Part shown: positions 34,834 to 58,391 of the stretch, one piece after another
Layout: every line of letters starts with the position of its first letter
Position numbering within the stretch: position 1 is the stretch's first letter
DNA from: Symbiodinium natans
Lineage: Eukaryota > Sar > Dinophyceae > Suessiales > Symbiodiniaceae
DNA: 64,000 nt
Reading direction: 5' to 3'
NCBI GenBank assembly: GCA_905221605.1
Contig: CAJNDS010000131.1
Span: forward strand, 71,001 to 135,000
Position numbers and translations under genes: made by a program
Notes under the pieces: generated by a model
What the model was told of the DNA's origin: nothing
Database searches by the model: none
What the model saw: only the letters and a program-made list of their open reading frames with translations

Positions 34834-34876
34834 GGTCCCTGTTTGGGAAGTGCCTGGAGCCGGTGCAAGAAAAGGC
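34834..34876 (+). other. Candidate exon before a TTTAGGG array
   Basis: After CGCAG, SLFGKCLEPVQEKA is open and is followed directly by a G-strand array (34879-34958). Together with 34560-34613 it may belong to an unrecognised gene. No family assignment. Confidence 0.3.
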
Positions 34877-35401
34877 CGGGTTTAGGGTTTAGGGTTTAGG
34901 GTTTGGGGTTTAGGGTTTAGGGTTTAGGGTTTAGGGTTTAGGGTTTAGGGTTTAGGGCTCATGGATTAGGGTTAGGGAGTTCGTAAGGTTGTGGGCCCCA
35001 TGATGAACAGACCTCCAAGCATGAAATAGCTCCTGCAGTCGGATCACTTGTCTGCGCCATCTCTGTCTATGTAGTGAACCTTCGGGAAGAACACGCACAT
35101 GTTGGCAACAATCCCTTGTTTCGGCTCTAAGGGGAGAACAGAAGAGCCTGCAAGCCTTAGCCCTGAACAGAAGCTTATCAACCTTGACTTGAGCCCCACA
35201 CCTCAAGTGGCTTGACGAACCCTGGGACGCGCTCGAAGATGCGAGGTTTCGAGGATAATCCTTGACTTGGGGAAGAAGTTGTCGTGCTTGCTTGCTGGGT
35301 TCTTGTTGGTAGCAGGTGCTTCTCGTGCGGTGTGTGGCTCCTGATCTTATCGCGGCTGCTTAGGAGTGTTCCCAGACCCTTGGGAGGATCCAAAAAAAGA
35401 A

Positions 35402-35685
35402 CCCCCTAAACCCTAAACCCTAAACCCTAAACCCTAAACCCTAAACCCTAAACCCTAAACCCTAAACCCTAAACCCTAAACCCTAAACCCTAAACCCTAA
35501 ACCCTAAACCCTAAACCCTAAACCCTAAACCCTAAACCCTAACCTAACCCTAAACCCTAAACCCTAAACCCTAAACCCTAAACCCTAAACCCTAAACCCT
35601 AAACCCTAAACCCTAAACCCTAAACCCTAAACCCTAAACCCTAAACCCTAAACCCTAAACCCTAAACCCTAAACCCTAAACCCTA
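35402..35685 (-). repeat. Long (CCCTAAA)n array
   Basis: About 40 units, nearly perfect, with one short CCTAACCC interruption near 35538. Plain telomere-type sequence in the middle of the window, so it is interstitial. Confidence 0.97.
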
Positions 35686-36019
35686 TACTACTAGTGAGCA
35701 ATTCTTAGGAACCCTGGGAGGGATTTACTTTTTGGAACCTACCAGGGGTCTGGGAGGTGAGAGTGTGCGAGGGCACGATAGGAGCTGCTGCGCTGGCAGG
35801 CTGTGGATCCCCCAACGTTGCACCGACCCGGAGAGGTTGGGGAAGGGTCAGCCAGAGCGTCGTCCGTGCTCTGAAGCCCTGACAACAAACCCTAAACCCT
35901 AAACCCTAAACCCTAAGCCCTAAACCCAAGACCCTAGACCCTAGACCCTAAACCCTAGACCCTAGACCCTAAACCCTGAACCCTAAACCGAGCTCTCAGC
36001 CCCTCGCGTCGAGTATGGA

Positions 36020-36500
36020 GAATGAATTGCTATTATTATTCTTATTCTTATAATTATTATTCCTATTCTGATCATTATTATTATTATTATTATTATCATT
36101 ATTATTATTATTATGAGTATTCTTATTCTAATTCTAGTTCTTATGCTCATGATTATGATCATCATTATTCTTATTCTTATTCTTATTCTTATTCTTATTC
36201 TTATTCTTATTCTTATTCTTATTCTTATTCTTATTCTTATTCTTGTTCTTGTTCTTGTTCTTATTCTTATATACTCTTATGATTATGATGATGGTTATGA
36301 TTATGATTATGATTATGATTATGAAGATTATTGTGATTATGACTATGACTATTATTATCATTCCTCTTCTTATTATTAGCATCGTTATTAATATTATTAT
36401 CAAGATGATGATGATGACGACTATTTCTTATTGTTATTGTTATTAACATTGTTATTAATATTATCATGATTATGATTATTCCTTTTTATCATTATGATTA
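36020..36500. repeat. TTATTC / TTATTA / GATTAT simple repeats
   Basis: A homogeneous (TTATTC)n core at about 36165-36265 lies within degenerate ATT/GAT triplet sequence. The frames on both strands (Tyr-Ser, Ile-Leu, Asn-Lys repeats) are artefacts. Confidence 0.92.
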
Positions 36501-36728
36501 TGATGATGACTATTGTTATAATCACGCTGCCAGGCGGTGCGGCCGGCAGGTGTCAAGCCGAAGGCTGCGGATCTTCGACCTTGTTCTGCATGCGTTATTG
36601 CTCTAGGGTTTAGGGTTTAGGATTTAGGGTTGAGGGTTTACGGTCTAGGGTTGAGGGTTGAGGGTCTAGGGTTGAGGGTTGAGGGTTGAGGGTTGAGGGT
36701 CTAGGGTTTAGGGTTTAGGGTTAGGGCA

Positions 36729-36812
36729 GGCCCTTGGGACGTGTTACATTTGCCCTTCTTGGTTTAAGAGGATCATATTCAGGAACATTTTCAGAGGGTT
36801 TTAAGGGCCCTT
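36729..36812 (+). mobile_element. Dispersed repeat family F, copy 3
   Basis: CCCTTGGGACGTGTTAC ... GGTTTAAGAGGATCATATTC ... TCAGAGGGTTTTAAGGGCCC. It follows directly after TTTAGGG-type repeats. No gene is recognised between 34.9 and 37.4 kb. Confidence 0.75.
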
Positions 36813-37041
36813 AGGATTAGTATGATGATTCATTAGTATGAGTATTCTAGTTGTGATTCTGGATATTCTGATTTATACGATTTTTCCATTTTTATCATCT
36901 TCAACCTTTGTTCTGCTTACTTCTGCATTTTAAACAGTATGGTCATGTCTTATGGTTATCCTTATTATGATGACTTACGAGTATGGTGATGATTGTCAGG
37001 ATGATTATTCGTGTGATTATGAATTCTGATGATTATCGCCT

Positions 37042-37166
37042 GGGATGTTCCCCCCTATACTAACAGTCCCTTACTAATCGGGATTATAGTACCCCCCCCC
37101 CCCCCCCCCCTATCACAATCCCCATACAGGACTGCTTGTTAGTACAAGTAGAAGGGTGAACATCCA
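37042..37166. mobile_element. MITE-like family B, copy 2
   Basis: GGGATGTTCCCCCCTATACT ... AACAGTCCCTTA ... poly-C ... AGGACTGCTTGTTAGTAC ... GGGTGAACATCC. Ends match family B copy 1. Confidence 0.75.
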
Positions 37167-37481
37167 AATCATTGCTTTTTTTTCTTAGGGCTCTAGGATT
37201 AAAGGGCTTAGGGCGTGAGAGCCAGCAGCTCAGGCTCAGGGCAGTTACATGGGGCCCTTGATATGGTCCCTTACTGCCCTTAAAGGGTGGTATAGGCCGT
37301 GAACTTGTAATGAGGGGTATACAAGGGGTATATAAGGGGTATATAAGGGGTATATAAGGGTATATTAGGGGTATATTAGGGGTATATATATATATATATA
37401 TAGAGGGTTCCCCTTTTCAGGGCTGCACTCCTCAGCAGCTTGCGAAGCCCGCTCGATTGGCCCGAAGAGGCATTGAACGTT

Positions 37482-48072
<10,591 letters not shown>

Positions 48073-48084
48073 CCTCTGAGAGGA

Positions 48085-48190
48085 CCCGGTGGCTGCGGCT
48101 GCGCAGGACGAAGAAGGTGATCGCTTGGTTTGCTTGTCGCCCGGGAACAATGATATCCCGAGCCCGATTGCCATGCTTCCGCAGCAGGCA
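48085..48190 (+). other. Possible further C-terminal receptor exon
   Basis: After GCGCAG a + frame reads DEEGDRLVCLSPGNNDIP and continues SPIAMLPQQAR up to a CAG-G-CAAGG step at about 48190. Acidic/polar, in the right place to follow the receptor, but I have no family evidence. Confidence 0.3.
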
Positions 48191-48214
48191 AGGGGTGTGG
48201 TCGTTGTTTTCTGT

Positions 48215-48620
48215 TGGCTGGCCGTCGGTGCCATCGTCGTCGTCGTAGTGGCGGTCGTAGTCGCAGTAGAACCAGTTGTTGTCGAAGTCGGAGTAGTGTA
48301 GTAGGAGTAGTAGGAGTAGTAGGAGTAATAGGAGTAGTAGGAGTAGTAGGAGTAGTAGGAGTAGTAGGAGCAGTAGGAGTTGTAGGAGCAGTAGGAGCAG
48401 TAGGAGTAGTAGGAGTAGTAGGAGTAGTAGGAGTAGTAGGAGTAGTCGGGAGTAGTCGGGAGTAGTAGGGAGTAGTAGGAGTAGCAAGAGTAGTCGGAGT
48501 AGAAGAAGCAGTAGTAGTCGCAGTAGTCGCAGTAGCCGCAGTAGCCGCAGTAGTCGCTGTAGTCGCCGTCGCAGTAGTTCAGTAGTCGCAGTAGTCGCTG
48601 TCGCCGCGACACGACACGAG
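48215..48620. repeat. GTAGGA / AGTAGC triplet repeat
   Basis: Degenerate (AGTAGG)n with CGT and AGC variants, similar in type to 46163-47125. No gene seen between 48.62 and 49.2 kb. Confidence 0.92.
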
Positions 48621-49230
48621 ACGAGACGTAGGAAAGTGGCCTCCTTGCCAGGATTCGGTGACATTCGACGATGAAGATGCCGTCAAATATTGCAAAGTAT
48701 CTTTCTAGCGACGATGCCCGGCACTGGTTTTGATGCCGAGTTTACATGTGCGGCGCAGAGACCTCTGCTTCGCCAAAAAAGCCGATGTTTGCACTTTTCT
48801 AAGTGCGCCACTGCAACTAGCGAGGCCTGGTGCTCAAGCTAAAACAAAATGCATGCCTGGCGCAAAGCCTTTAACGTAATCATAATGAACTGCAGGCGTT
48901 GCTCCCTTCCCCTCGACAGTCTTGCTAAATTCAGGCACTTGTCAGGGCCTGGCGGACTGTTCTCGAGGTTTAAGTCTTAAGCAGGCCTTGGCCGCTCTGA
49001 AAGTTTGGCCGTTGCTTGCCGGTGCTGCGGTAGTCACATCCTGCAGCACCGAGTGTCGGACGTAGGACGTGCTGGATGATTTGAGTGTAGCGCAAAAAAG
49101 CTACCACAGCGAAGCGAGGCCATGTTGTGCCATGTTGCTGGGAAGTTAAACCTAGCTGGAACCATCTAGAGCCCCAGATGCTTGCCGCTTTCATGGCCTC
49201 AAGACTTTCACTACCGTTGCACATCTGGTC

Positions 49231-49505
49231 TCAACCTAAACCCTAAACCCTAAACCCTAAACCCTAAACCCTAAACCCTAAACTCAGGGTTTAGGTGAAA
49301 AAGAACCCCCACATGCCACAGGACCGCCCGTCTCGCCTGTGGCGCGTCGTGGGCGGCGCCGCACTGAGTAGTGATCAGTTTTTCGAGATTTAGTGGGTTA
49401 TAGTGGGTTTAGGGTTTAGGGTTCAGGGTTTAGGGTTCAGGGTTCAGGGTTTAGGGTTTAGGGTTTAGGGTTTAGGGTTTAGGGTTTAGGGTTTAGGGTT
49501 CCCGA
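49231..49505. repeat. CCCTAAA array, candidate exon, TTTAGGG array
   Basis: CCCTAAA (49231-49282) precedes a stop-free stretch at 49322-49378 (after CCACAG: DRPSRLWRVVGGAALSSDQ), and TTTAGGG (49405-49500) follows. The order matches real exons elsewhere, but the peptide is not recognised. Confidence 0.4.
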
Positions 49506-49661
49506 CCGGGATCGTTTAGAGAACTGGCAATGCTGGCATCATGGGGCATTTCGAGTTTAGGGTTTAGGGTTTGGGGTTTAGGGTTCGGGGTTTAGGGTTT
49601 AGGTTACCCGACCGGGATCGTTTAGAGAACTGGCAGTGCTGGCATCATGGAGCATTTCGAG
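49501..49661 (+). repeat. Duplicated 55-bp segment split by TTTAGGG repeats
   Basis: CCCGACCGGGATCGTTTAGA ... GCTGGCATCATGG ... GCATTTCGAG occurs at 49501-49556 and 49606-49661 with two or three differences; telomere-like G-strand units separate the copies. Confidence 0.85.
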
Positions 49662-49810
49662 CTGCTCTGCATATGCTCCGCCCTAAACCCTAAACCCTAC
49701 GCCCTAAACCCTCAACCCTAAACCCCAAATCCCGTTGACTTTGGCGCGCAAGGTTTGAGGCAGGGAGGGATCATTGCCAGGGCCTCAGACTCCTTGGCCT
49801 GCCTTGAGCA

Positions 49811-49962
49811 TGAATGGGTTTAGGGTTTAGGGTTAGGGTTCAGGGTTCAGGGTTCAGGGTTCAGGGTTCAGGGTTCAGGGTTCAGGGTTCAGGGTTCAGG
49901 GTTCAGGGTTCAGGGTTCAGGGTTCAGGGTTCAGGGTTCAGGGTTCAGGGTTCAGGGTTCAA
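49811..49962 (+). repeat. Homogeneous TTCAGGG array
   Basis: About 18 perfect copies of TTCAGGG, a variant of the telomere-like unit, after three TTTAGGG units. The + frame (repeated GSGFRVQ) is the repeat read in three phases; it then runs into 49965-50086 (AVLGIPWDAKRARGGDEQEW), which could be a true exon but is unassigned. Confidence 0.93.
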
Positions 49963-50103
49963 GCTCGGAAACCCCCGCATGAGGGCTGTGCTTGGCATCC
50001 CTTGGGACGCCAAGCGCGCACGGGGAGGGGATGAACAAGAATGGCAACATGCGTTGACGCAATGTGTGAACCCAAAATTCTTCTTCTGAGATCTCCGCAG
50101 CCT

Positions 50104-50212
50104 ACATGGGGTTTCCGAAACTAGGGGTGCCTTTTTGGGCTCCTTGGTATAAGGGAATCCTGCTTTTTTGGGGCTCTATTCTAGGGGTCCCTTATTTTCG
50201 TAAACTCCCACA
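50104..50212. mobile_element. Family A element, copy 7
   Basis: ACATGGGGTTTCCGAAACTA at the left and CTTATTTTCGTAAACTCCCA at the right, interior GGCTCCTTGGTATAAGGG and TTTTTTGGGGCTCTATTCTAGGGGTCC. Closest in the left end to copy 1. Confidence 0.75.
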
Positions 50213-50248
50213 CCTTAAACGGGTTTGGGGTTCAGGGGTTCTAAAATG

Positions 50249-50347
50249 CCAATGAAAGCACCGATGGCCCAGGTGAGGCACGTCGCTGAGGGAGTTGCCA
50301 AGGCGGACTATGCCGGGCGCCTGAAGCATGGCCAGCTGCTCGGGGGG
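50249..50347 (+). other. Candidate exon, unrecognised
   Basis: KMPMKAPMAQVRHVAEGVAK is open and continues ADYAGRLKHGQLLGG, with TTTAGGG-type sequence directly after (50350-50370). The frame has coding character and no repeat bias. No family recognised; neighbours at 49322 and 49974 may be parts of the same gene. Confidence 0.35.
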
Positions 50348-51201
50348 ATAGGGTTTAGGGTTTCGGGTTGAGCCAAAACTCTGCAGCTAGGCCCCTAAAT
50401 CGGAGACGCAAAACGCTACACCCCCAAACCCTCTGCATGCTTGTGAAGAGTCTTGGTTCAGGGTGTCGGTGGGTGGTGTTCTCGCATGTAGATGGGAGAG
50501 GGTTTAAGGCTTTTAGGGTTCAGGGCTCCGCAGAAGGATGAAGCTCAAACCCCTAAACAACCCTTCCTGGGTTCTTGTCAAGGAACTTAGTTGCCATGGG
50601 AAGGGCACAAAATAGGTGCTCTGTGGTCTGTGGCCACATTTTTGGCAACTTCCTTTTGGTTCCTGAAGAGCTCTGCTTGGGTCAGGTGCACTGGTACAGG
50701 AGCTGCAGCGCACGGGTCAAAGGCCATTCAGATCCTTCCACCCGGCCACATACCAATGGACTGCACTTTGTGAAGGGAACCGGTTCCTGAATGCCGCAAG
50801 GTTGAGCGTTCAGGGTGTAGGTCTGCCGTCCTACTACCCCGCCCGAGCTACCTGTAACCCCCCTAGGCTTTCTGCAGGGTTGGGCCCCGCTTTGGTTTGT
50901 GCAGGAGGCAGGTAGGTAGGGTGGAGGTACCATGGATCATGGTGCAGGGCTTTTGGGTTTCAGGTCGAGGCAGAGTGGGTTGGAGGTCATCTTACGAGTA
51001 CGTGGCAGGGAATTAAGGATCATACCCACTTCCCTAACTCTCTCTCTTTTTTTAAGAACACTGAGTTATGGTGGCAGAGCATACTCTAAACTCTAAACCC
51101 GAAACACATACACCGACTCCCTGGAGGCTCCTCTACGAAAAGTTGCAGGGGGACGGGCCGGATCGAGGCAGGGGGATTGGAGAGCGAGATCACTCTCAAC
51201 T

Positions 51202-51277
51202 CTACCTGGGACTCTCTTGACCTACTAATTAAGGGGTACTTACTGTCTAAACTGTAGGTCAATCGAGTCCCAGGTAG
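51202..51277. mobile_element. Short inverted-repeat element
   Basis: CTACCTGGGACTC...TTGACCTAC at the left (24 bases) matches the right end, inverted, in 22 of 24 positions, with a 28-base interior. Single copy seen in this window. Confidence 0.7.
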
Positions 51278-51535
51278 ACCCTAAACCCCAGACCCCAAAC
51301 TCTAAGCCCCACACCCTAAACTCCCTGAGAGCGCGTAAAACAGCCAGAGCGGTGCCATAAAGAGCAGCGCATGTCAGCCATCGCTACCTGCCAGGTTGGA
51401 TTAGCTTTCAGTCGGCCAAAGGAGCCGTTCTGATCCGGAGAGACGACGGAGTAGAATCGGAACAGAAACAAGCAGCGCTTGGTGGGATGTGCGCGCGCTT
51501 GTTTTCTTTGCCGTGAGCTTCTTGAAGCCCTAAAC

Positions 51536-51955
51536 CCACAACCTAAGCCCTAAGCCCTAAGCCCTAAGCCCTAAGCCCTAAGCCCTAAGCCCTAAGCCCT
51601 AAGCCCTAAGCCCTAAGCCCGAAGCCCGAAGCCCGAAGCCCGAAGCCCGAAGCCCTAAGCCCTAAGCCCTAAGCCCGAAGCCCAAGCCCGAAGCCCTAAG
51701 CCCTAAACCCTAATCCCTAAGCCCTAAGCCCTAAGCCCTAAGCCTTAAGCCCTAAGCCCTAAGCCCTTTTTCCCTAAACCCTTGGCCCTAAACCCTAAAC
51801 CCTAAACCCTAAACCCTAAACCCTTAACCCTAAGCCCTAAACCCTAAACCCTAAACCCTAAACCCTAAACCCTAAACCCTAAACCCTAAACCCTAAACCC
51901 TAAACCCCAAACCCTAAACCCCAAACCCTAAACCCTAAACCCGAAACCCTAAACT
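51536..51955 (-). repeat. CCCTAAG, CCCGAAG and CCCTAAA blocks
   Basis: Successive sub-blocks of CCCTAAG (about 25 units), CCCGAAG (about 6) and CCCTAAA (about 15). Each variant is locally homogeneous. Nothing coding seen from 50.95 to 53.6 kb apart from this and similar arrays (52264-52355, 52540-52710, 52805-52880). Confidence 0.95.
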
Positions 51956-53400
51956 GAGTGAGCCCGGGGCCGTCGAGCAGGGCGAACGCACCGAAGCCGG
52001 CAGGCGAGGTAGCTCCGGCGAAGGCACCAGCCAGCCCCCAACGCGAGACCTCAAACACCGAAATTTCCGGACAACTTTTCGGCTTTTGGGGCTTATGCAA
52101 CCAATAGCGAAATGGAAAACAAAAGCGCGATCAGAGTTCAAAAGAACCCTAAGCCCGTAGAGGTTAAGGTAAGGGTGGAGCGGCAGCGCCAGCGGGGGTG
52201 GGCTTCTGCAGGTCAGGGCGCGTGCCTGGGTGCTTTCAGCACCAGCGCGCCCACTCATTGAGACACCCTAAACCCTAAACCCTAAACCCTAAACCCTAAA
52301 CCCTCAACCCTAAACCCCAAACCCTAAACCCTAAACCCTAAACCCTACACCCTCAACTCAGAGTCACGGGCAGTCGCCGCAGTGGTGGGGAGACCTGACA
52401 GCCGCGGAAGTCAGGGAAATGGGGGGGGAGGGGCGGCCCTGCAAGCCCATGACAGCCAATTGAACATGCGCAAAGATCAAGACCAGAACGCCCCTAAACT
52501 CTGAAGATCCCTGAGTCTAAGCTCTGCCATTTCCCCTACCCTAAACTCCAAACCCCAAACCCCAAACCCTAAGCCCTAAACCCTAAACCCTAAACACTAA
52601 ACCCTAAACCCTAAACCCTAAACCCTAAACCCCAAACCCTAAACCCTAATCCTTAAACCCTAAGCCCTAAACCCTAAACCCTAAACCCTAAACCCTTACC
52701 CTAAACTCCAAAAACCTGCAGCCACTCCCCGGAGCTTCCTGGAAGCTCAGAGCCATGGCCTTGGATCTGTTCCTTTTGGGACCACCGAGGCCTCTTCTGC
52801 TGTAGCACTAGGGTTTCGGGTGTAGGGTGTAGGGTTTAGGGTGTAGGGTTTAGGGTTTAGGGTTTAGGGTTTAGGGTTTGGGGCTTAGTAGGGGACCTTA
52901 ATGATTAGAATGGGGGTTTTTGGGGGTGAAGTGGACATAAGTCTGGTGCAGCGAAAGTGAAACAGGAGTGATTTGTACACTCAATCAGTGGAGAGAGTGA
53001 ACCTAAAGGTATGACGTGTGTAAAAGCGACTCGCGGTGACAATAGTTTCTTCAATGTACGGTTTGGGGACCATTATAATATAGGGACCGGCCCATAAGGG
53101 AATACTATTGGAGAATTCTTCCGGCCCCATAGGGTTTAGGGTTTAGGGCTTAGGGTTTAGGGTTTAGGGTTTAGGGCTAGTCACATGGCCCTGGATCCTT
53201 TTGTGCTTGGGGCTCAGGCAGGGCTGCTGTGTTTAGTGTAAGACTCGGCTATGTCATGGTGGGTGCTAAACCCTAAACCCTAAACCCGAAACCCTAAAGC
53301 CTAAACCCTAAACCCCAAAGTTGTTGCAGTTGTTGCGCTTGTTCTTCAGATTGTTCAGCTCCTGTGGCATGACATGCCGGATGGAGCCATCCCCGCAACA

Positions 53401-53560
53401 AACCTAAACCCTAAACCCTAAACCCTAAACCCTAAACCCTAAACCCTAAACCCTAAACCCTAAACCCTAAACCCTAAACCCTACACCCTACACCCTACAC
53501 CCTACACCCTAAACCCTAAACCCTAAACCCTAAACCCTAAACCCTAAACCCTAAACCTCA
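53401..53560 (-). repeat. (CCCTAAA)n array with CCCTACA core
   Basis: Regular units with four consecutive CCCTACA variants in the centre, about 310 bases upstream of cytochrome b5 copy 2. Confidence 0.95.
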
Positions 53561-53871
53561 GCCCTAAAAAGCCCTGAAGCCCTGAACCCTGAATCCTATA
53601 ACCCCAAACCCCACACTCTAACCCTAAACCCTAAACACTAATGTTGCTTTCAGGATGCCGCTCTGGACCCGCTGTGGTCGGAAAGAAGACAACCAGAAGA
53701 CAAAGTGGTTGGGCTGAAGTTCAAGTCAAGGCAGGGAAGTGCTAACCGTCGACCCTTCATGACCTGACGTGGGCGCTTTCTGATTTTGCATCGGATTCGC
53801 TTTTGCAGCCGTTTGGGAACTGTCGAGCCCTCAGACCCTCTTCTGCTTTTCGTCACCCGCTGCATCCTGCC

Positions 53872-54901
<1,030 letters not shown>

Positions 54902-55464
54902 TGGGTGCCGACCTGAACCAAGGCGTACTGGTGTGCTTGCTTGCGTTTCGTACAGTCTCGCGCAGCTTGTGAGGTCATGCTGTGCGTCAGAGGGCTTGCT
55001 GAGAGGATTCCCCTCTCCAGTCCCTCCCGTGTACAACAGTTGTTAGAGGGATTGCTTCCCTTCCGAGTTCGCTTGCAGAACTCTCATGGAGTTTGAAAGA
55101 TGCTATCCCGTCTGTACCGGCTGAGCGAGTTGAAAATCTGCGTCGGCCACTGGAGCACGTCAGGCAGCACATTCAGCAGAATGAGCAGCTGTCTCTTGGT
55201 CTCTGCGCAGGGTGGTCGCTCTGGACTGCTTCATCTAAGCGGCGTGTGCTACAGGCGCGCTTGAGGATGTTAGGTTGTTCAGGTCTTGCGGGAAGGGTAT
55301 CGGGTTGTTTGTTGGTATTCTGATTTCTGGGAGCACCGTCGTGGTCCGTAGTATGAGGCTTTGTACGCTGCCCGTACATGGCTCCGGCTTGGGTCTGCAG
55401 CCATTTCGGGAACTTTCGAGCCCTCGTACCCTCTTCTGCTTCGCGTCACCCGCTGCATCTTGCC

Positions 55465-56323
55465 ATGTCCGTCAGTGCAGAGGAGGTTGCCAAGCACAAC
55501 AAGGCCTGGGAGCATCCGAGAATCCTGAGAATGAAGGCTGAAAGGTTTGCGACGTTTGCGACGTCCAACTTTCGAATTTAGATGTTGGTTGGTCGGCATT
55601 TGTGTTGTGGTCCGGCTCATCTTCGCAAGTAGCTTCCTGCGAAGATCATGAGCTGTTTGAAAGTTCCCCCCTGGAACATTTCCCTTAATGCCTCCGCCAG
55701 ACGACTTGGATTGGTGAGTGTCCAGCCGCAGCCCGCACAGGACAGCGACTGCTGGGTGATCGTAGGGGACCAGGCGGGCGAGTCGCATTGTTGTTGAGGC
55801 TGTGAGGGTTGAGCAGGCATGCTGTATGTCGGTGCATTCGCACGGTGAGGTGTTGGATGTGACTAACTTTCTCGCCGATCATCCCGGTGGCAAGAAGTCG
55901 ATCATGATGTTCGCCGGAAAGGACGCGACCGAGGAGTGCCTCGGATGATTCAGCGGCGACTCAGCGACCCTTTTTTGCTAGGGGGGGTGGTTCGACGCGG
56001 TAGGAGAGGTGATAGGTGATCCGAAGCTGAGCCCAGCGCCCGCCTTCGTGTGTCTTGAAATGTCTTGAAGTCTTGAAGGTTCGACATGCTCCACGACCGC
56101 AAGGCGGGGAAGATCCCTACCAGCTCCATCCAGATCCTACCACTGAACTGGTCGCTCTCGCTCCGTTGCCATTCCATGTCGCATGCAGGTGATCAAGAAG
56201 TATGGCCTGGATGAGGCACACTTCACACCGCAGTAGGTGTGCGTTTGTGCGTGTGACGTTGGTGTGCGAATGTGCACCTGAGACCAGGGCACGGTTGTGC
56301 TGAAGGGCACGATCAAGAAGTGA
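55465..56323 (+). CDS. Cytochrome b5-domain protein, array copy 3
   Basis: Exons: 55465-55503, 55741-55773, 55850-55935, 56079-56103, 56189-56215, 56288-56323. The protein is identical to copy 2. Intron 2 carries a four-base duplication (GCGGGCGAG) after the donor. Intron 5 has almost no TG repeat. The acceptor candidate GGGTCTGCAG ends at 55400, followed by CCATTTCGGGAACTTTCGAG, a possible eroded spliced-leader relict. Confidence 0.92.
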
Positions 56324-56886
56324 TGGGTGCCGACCTGAACCAAGGCATACTGCGGTGCTTGCTTGCGTTTCGTACAGTCTCACGCAGCTTGTGAGGTCAT
56401 GCTGTGCGTCAGAGGGCTTGCTGAGAGGATTCCCCTCTCCCGTCCCTCCCTGTACAACAGTTGTTAGAGGGATTGCTTCCCTTCCGAGTTCGCTTGCAGA
56501 ACTCTCATGGAGTTTGAAAGATGCTATCCCGTCTGTACCGGCTGAGCGAGTTGAAAATCTGCGTCGGCCACTGGAGCACATGCGGCAGCACATTCAGCAG
56601 CATGAGAAGCTGTCTCTTGGTCTCTGCGCAGGGTGGTCGCTCTGGACTGCTTCATCTAAGCGGCTTGTGCTGCAGGCGCGCTTGAGGATGTTAGGTTGTT
56701 CAGGTCTTGCGGTAAGGGTATCGAGTTGTTTTTTGGTTATTCTGATTTCTGGGAGCACCGTCGTGGTCCGTAGTATGAGGCTTTGTACGCTGCCCGTACA
56801 TGGCTCCGGCTTGGGTCTGCAGCCATTTCGGGAACTTTCGAGCCCTCCTACCCTCTTCTGCTTCGCGTGACCCGCTGCATCTTGCC

Positions 56887-57658
56887 ATGTCCGTCAGTGC
56901 AGAGGAGGTTGCCAAGCACAACAAGGCCTGGGAGCATCCGAGAATCCTGAGAATGAAGGCTGAAAGGTTTGCGACGTTTGTGACGTCCAACTTTCGAATT
57001 TAGATGTTGGTTGGTCGGCATTTGTGTTGTGGTCCGGTTCATCTTCGCAAGTAGCTTCCTGCGAAGATCATGAGCTGTTTGAAAGTTCCCCCCTGGAACA
57101 TTTCCCTTAATGCCTCCGCCAGACGACTTGGATTGGTGAGTGTCCAGCGGCAGCCCGCACAGGACAGCGACTGCTGGGTGATCGTTGGGGACCAGGCGAG
57201 TCGCATTGTTGTTGAGGCTGTGAGGGTGTAGCAGGCATGCTGTATGTCGGTGCATTCGCACGGTGAGGTGTTGGATGTGACTAACTTTCTCGCCGATCAT
57301 CCCGGTGGCAAGAAGTCGATCATGATGTTCGCCGGAAAGGACGCGACCGAGGAGTGCCTCGGATGATTCAGCGGCGACTCAGCGACCCTTTTTTGCTAGG
57401 GAGGGGTGGTTCGACGCGGTAGGAGAGGTGATAGGTGATCCGAAGCTGAGCCCAGCGCCCGCCTTCGTGTGTCTTGAAATGTCTTGAAGTCTTGAAGGTT
57501 CGACATGCTCCACGACCGCAAGGCGGGGAAGATCCCTACCAGCTCCATCCAGATCCTACCACTGAACTGGTCGCTCTCGCTCCGTTGCCATTCCATGTCG
57601 CATGCAGGTGATCAAGAAGTATGGCCTGGATGAGGCACACTTCACACCGCAGTAGGTG

Positions 57659-57756
<98 letters not shown>

Positions 57757-57829
57757 GTGTGACGTTGGTGTGCGAATGTGCACCTGAGACCAGGGCACGG
57801 TTGTGCTGAAGGGCACGATCAAGAAGTGA
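56887..57829 (+). CDS. Cytochrome b5-domain protein, array copy 4
   Basis: Exons: 56887-56925, 57163-57195, 57268-57353, 57498-57522, 57608-57634, 57794-57829. The protein is identical to copies 2 and 3. The acceptor candidate ends at 56822. Intron 5 carries (TG) about 50. Confidence 0.92.
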
Positions 57830-58391
57830 TGGGTGCCGACCTGAACCAAGGCGTACTGCGGTGCTTGCTTGCGTTTCGTACAGTCTCGCGCAGCTTGTGA
57901 GGTCATGCTGTGCGTCAGAGGGCTTGCTGAGAGGATTCCCCTCTCCCGTCCCTCCCTGTACAACAGTTGTTAGAGGGATTGCTTCCCTTCCGAGTTCGCT
58001 TGCAGAACTCTCATGGAGTTTGAAAGATGCTATCCCGTCTGTACCGGCTGAGCGAGTTGAAAATCTGCGTCGGCCACTGGAGCACATGCGGCAGCACATT
58101 CAGCAGCATGAGAAGCTGTCTCTTGGTCTCTGCGCAGGGTGGTCGCTCTGGACTGCTTCATCTAAGCGGCTTGTGCTGCAGGCGCGCTTGAGGATGTTAG
58201 GTTGTTCAGGTCTTGCGGTAAGGGTATCGAGTTGTTTTTTGGCTTTCTGATTTCTGGGAGCACCGTCGTGGTCCGTAGTATGAGGCTTTGTTCGCTGCCC
58301 GTACATGGCTCCGGCTTGGGTCTGCAGCCATTTCGGGAACTTTCGAGCCCTCCTACCCTCTTCTGCTTCGCGTGACCCGCTGCATCTTGCC

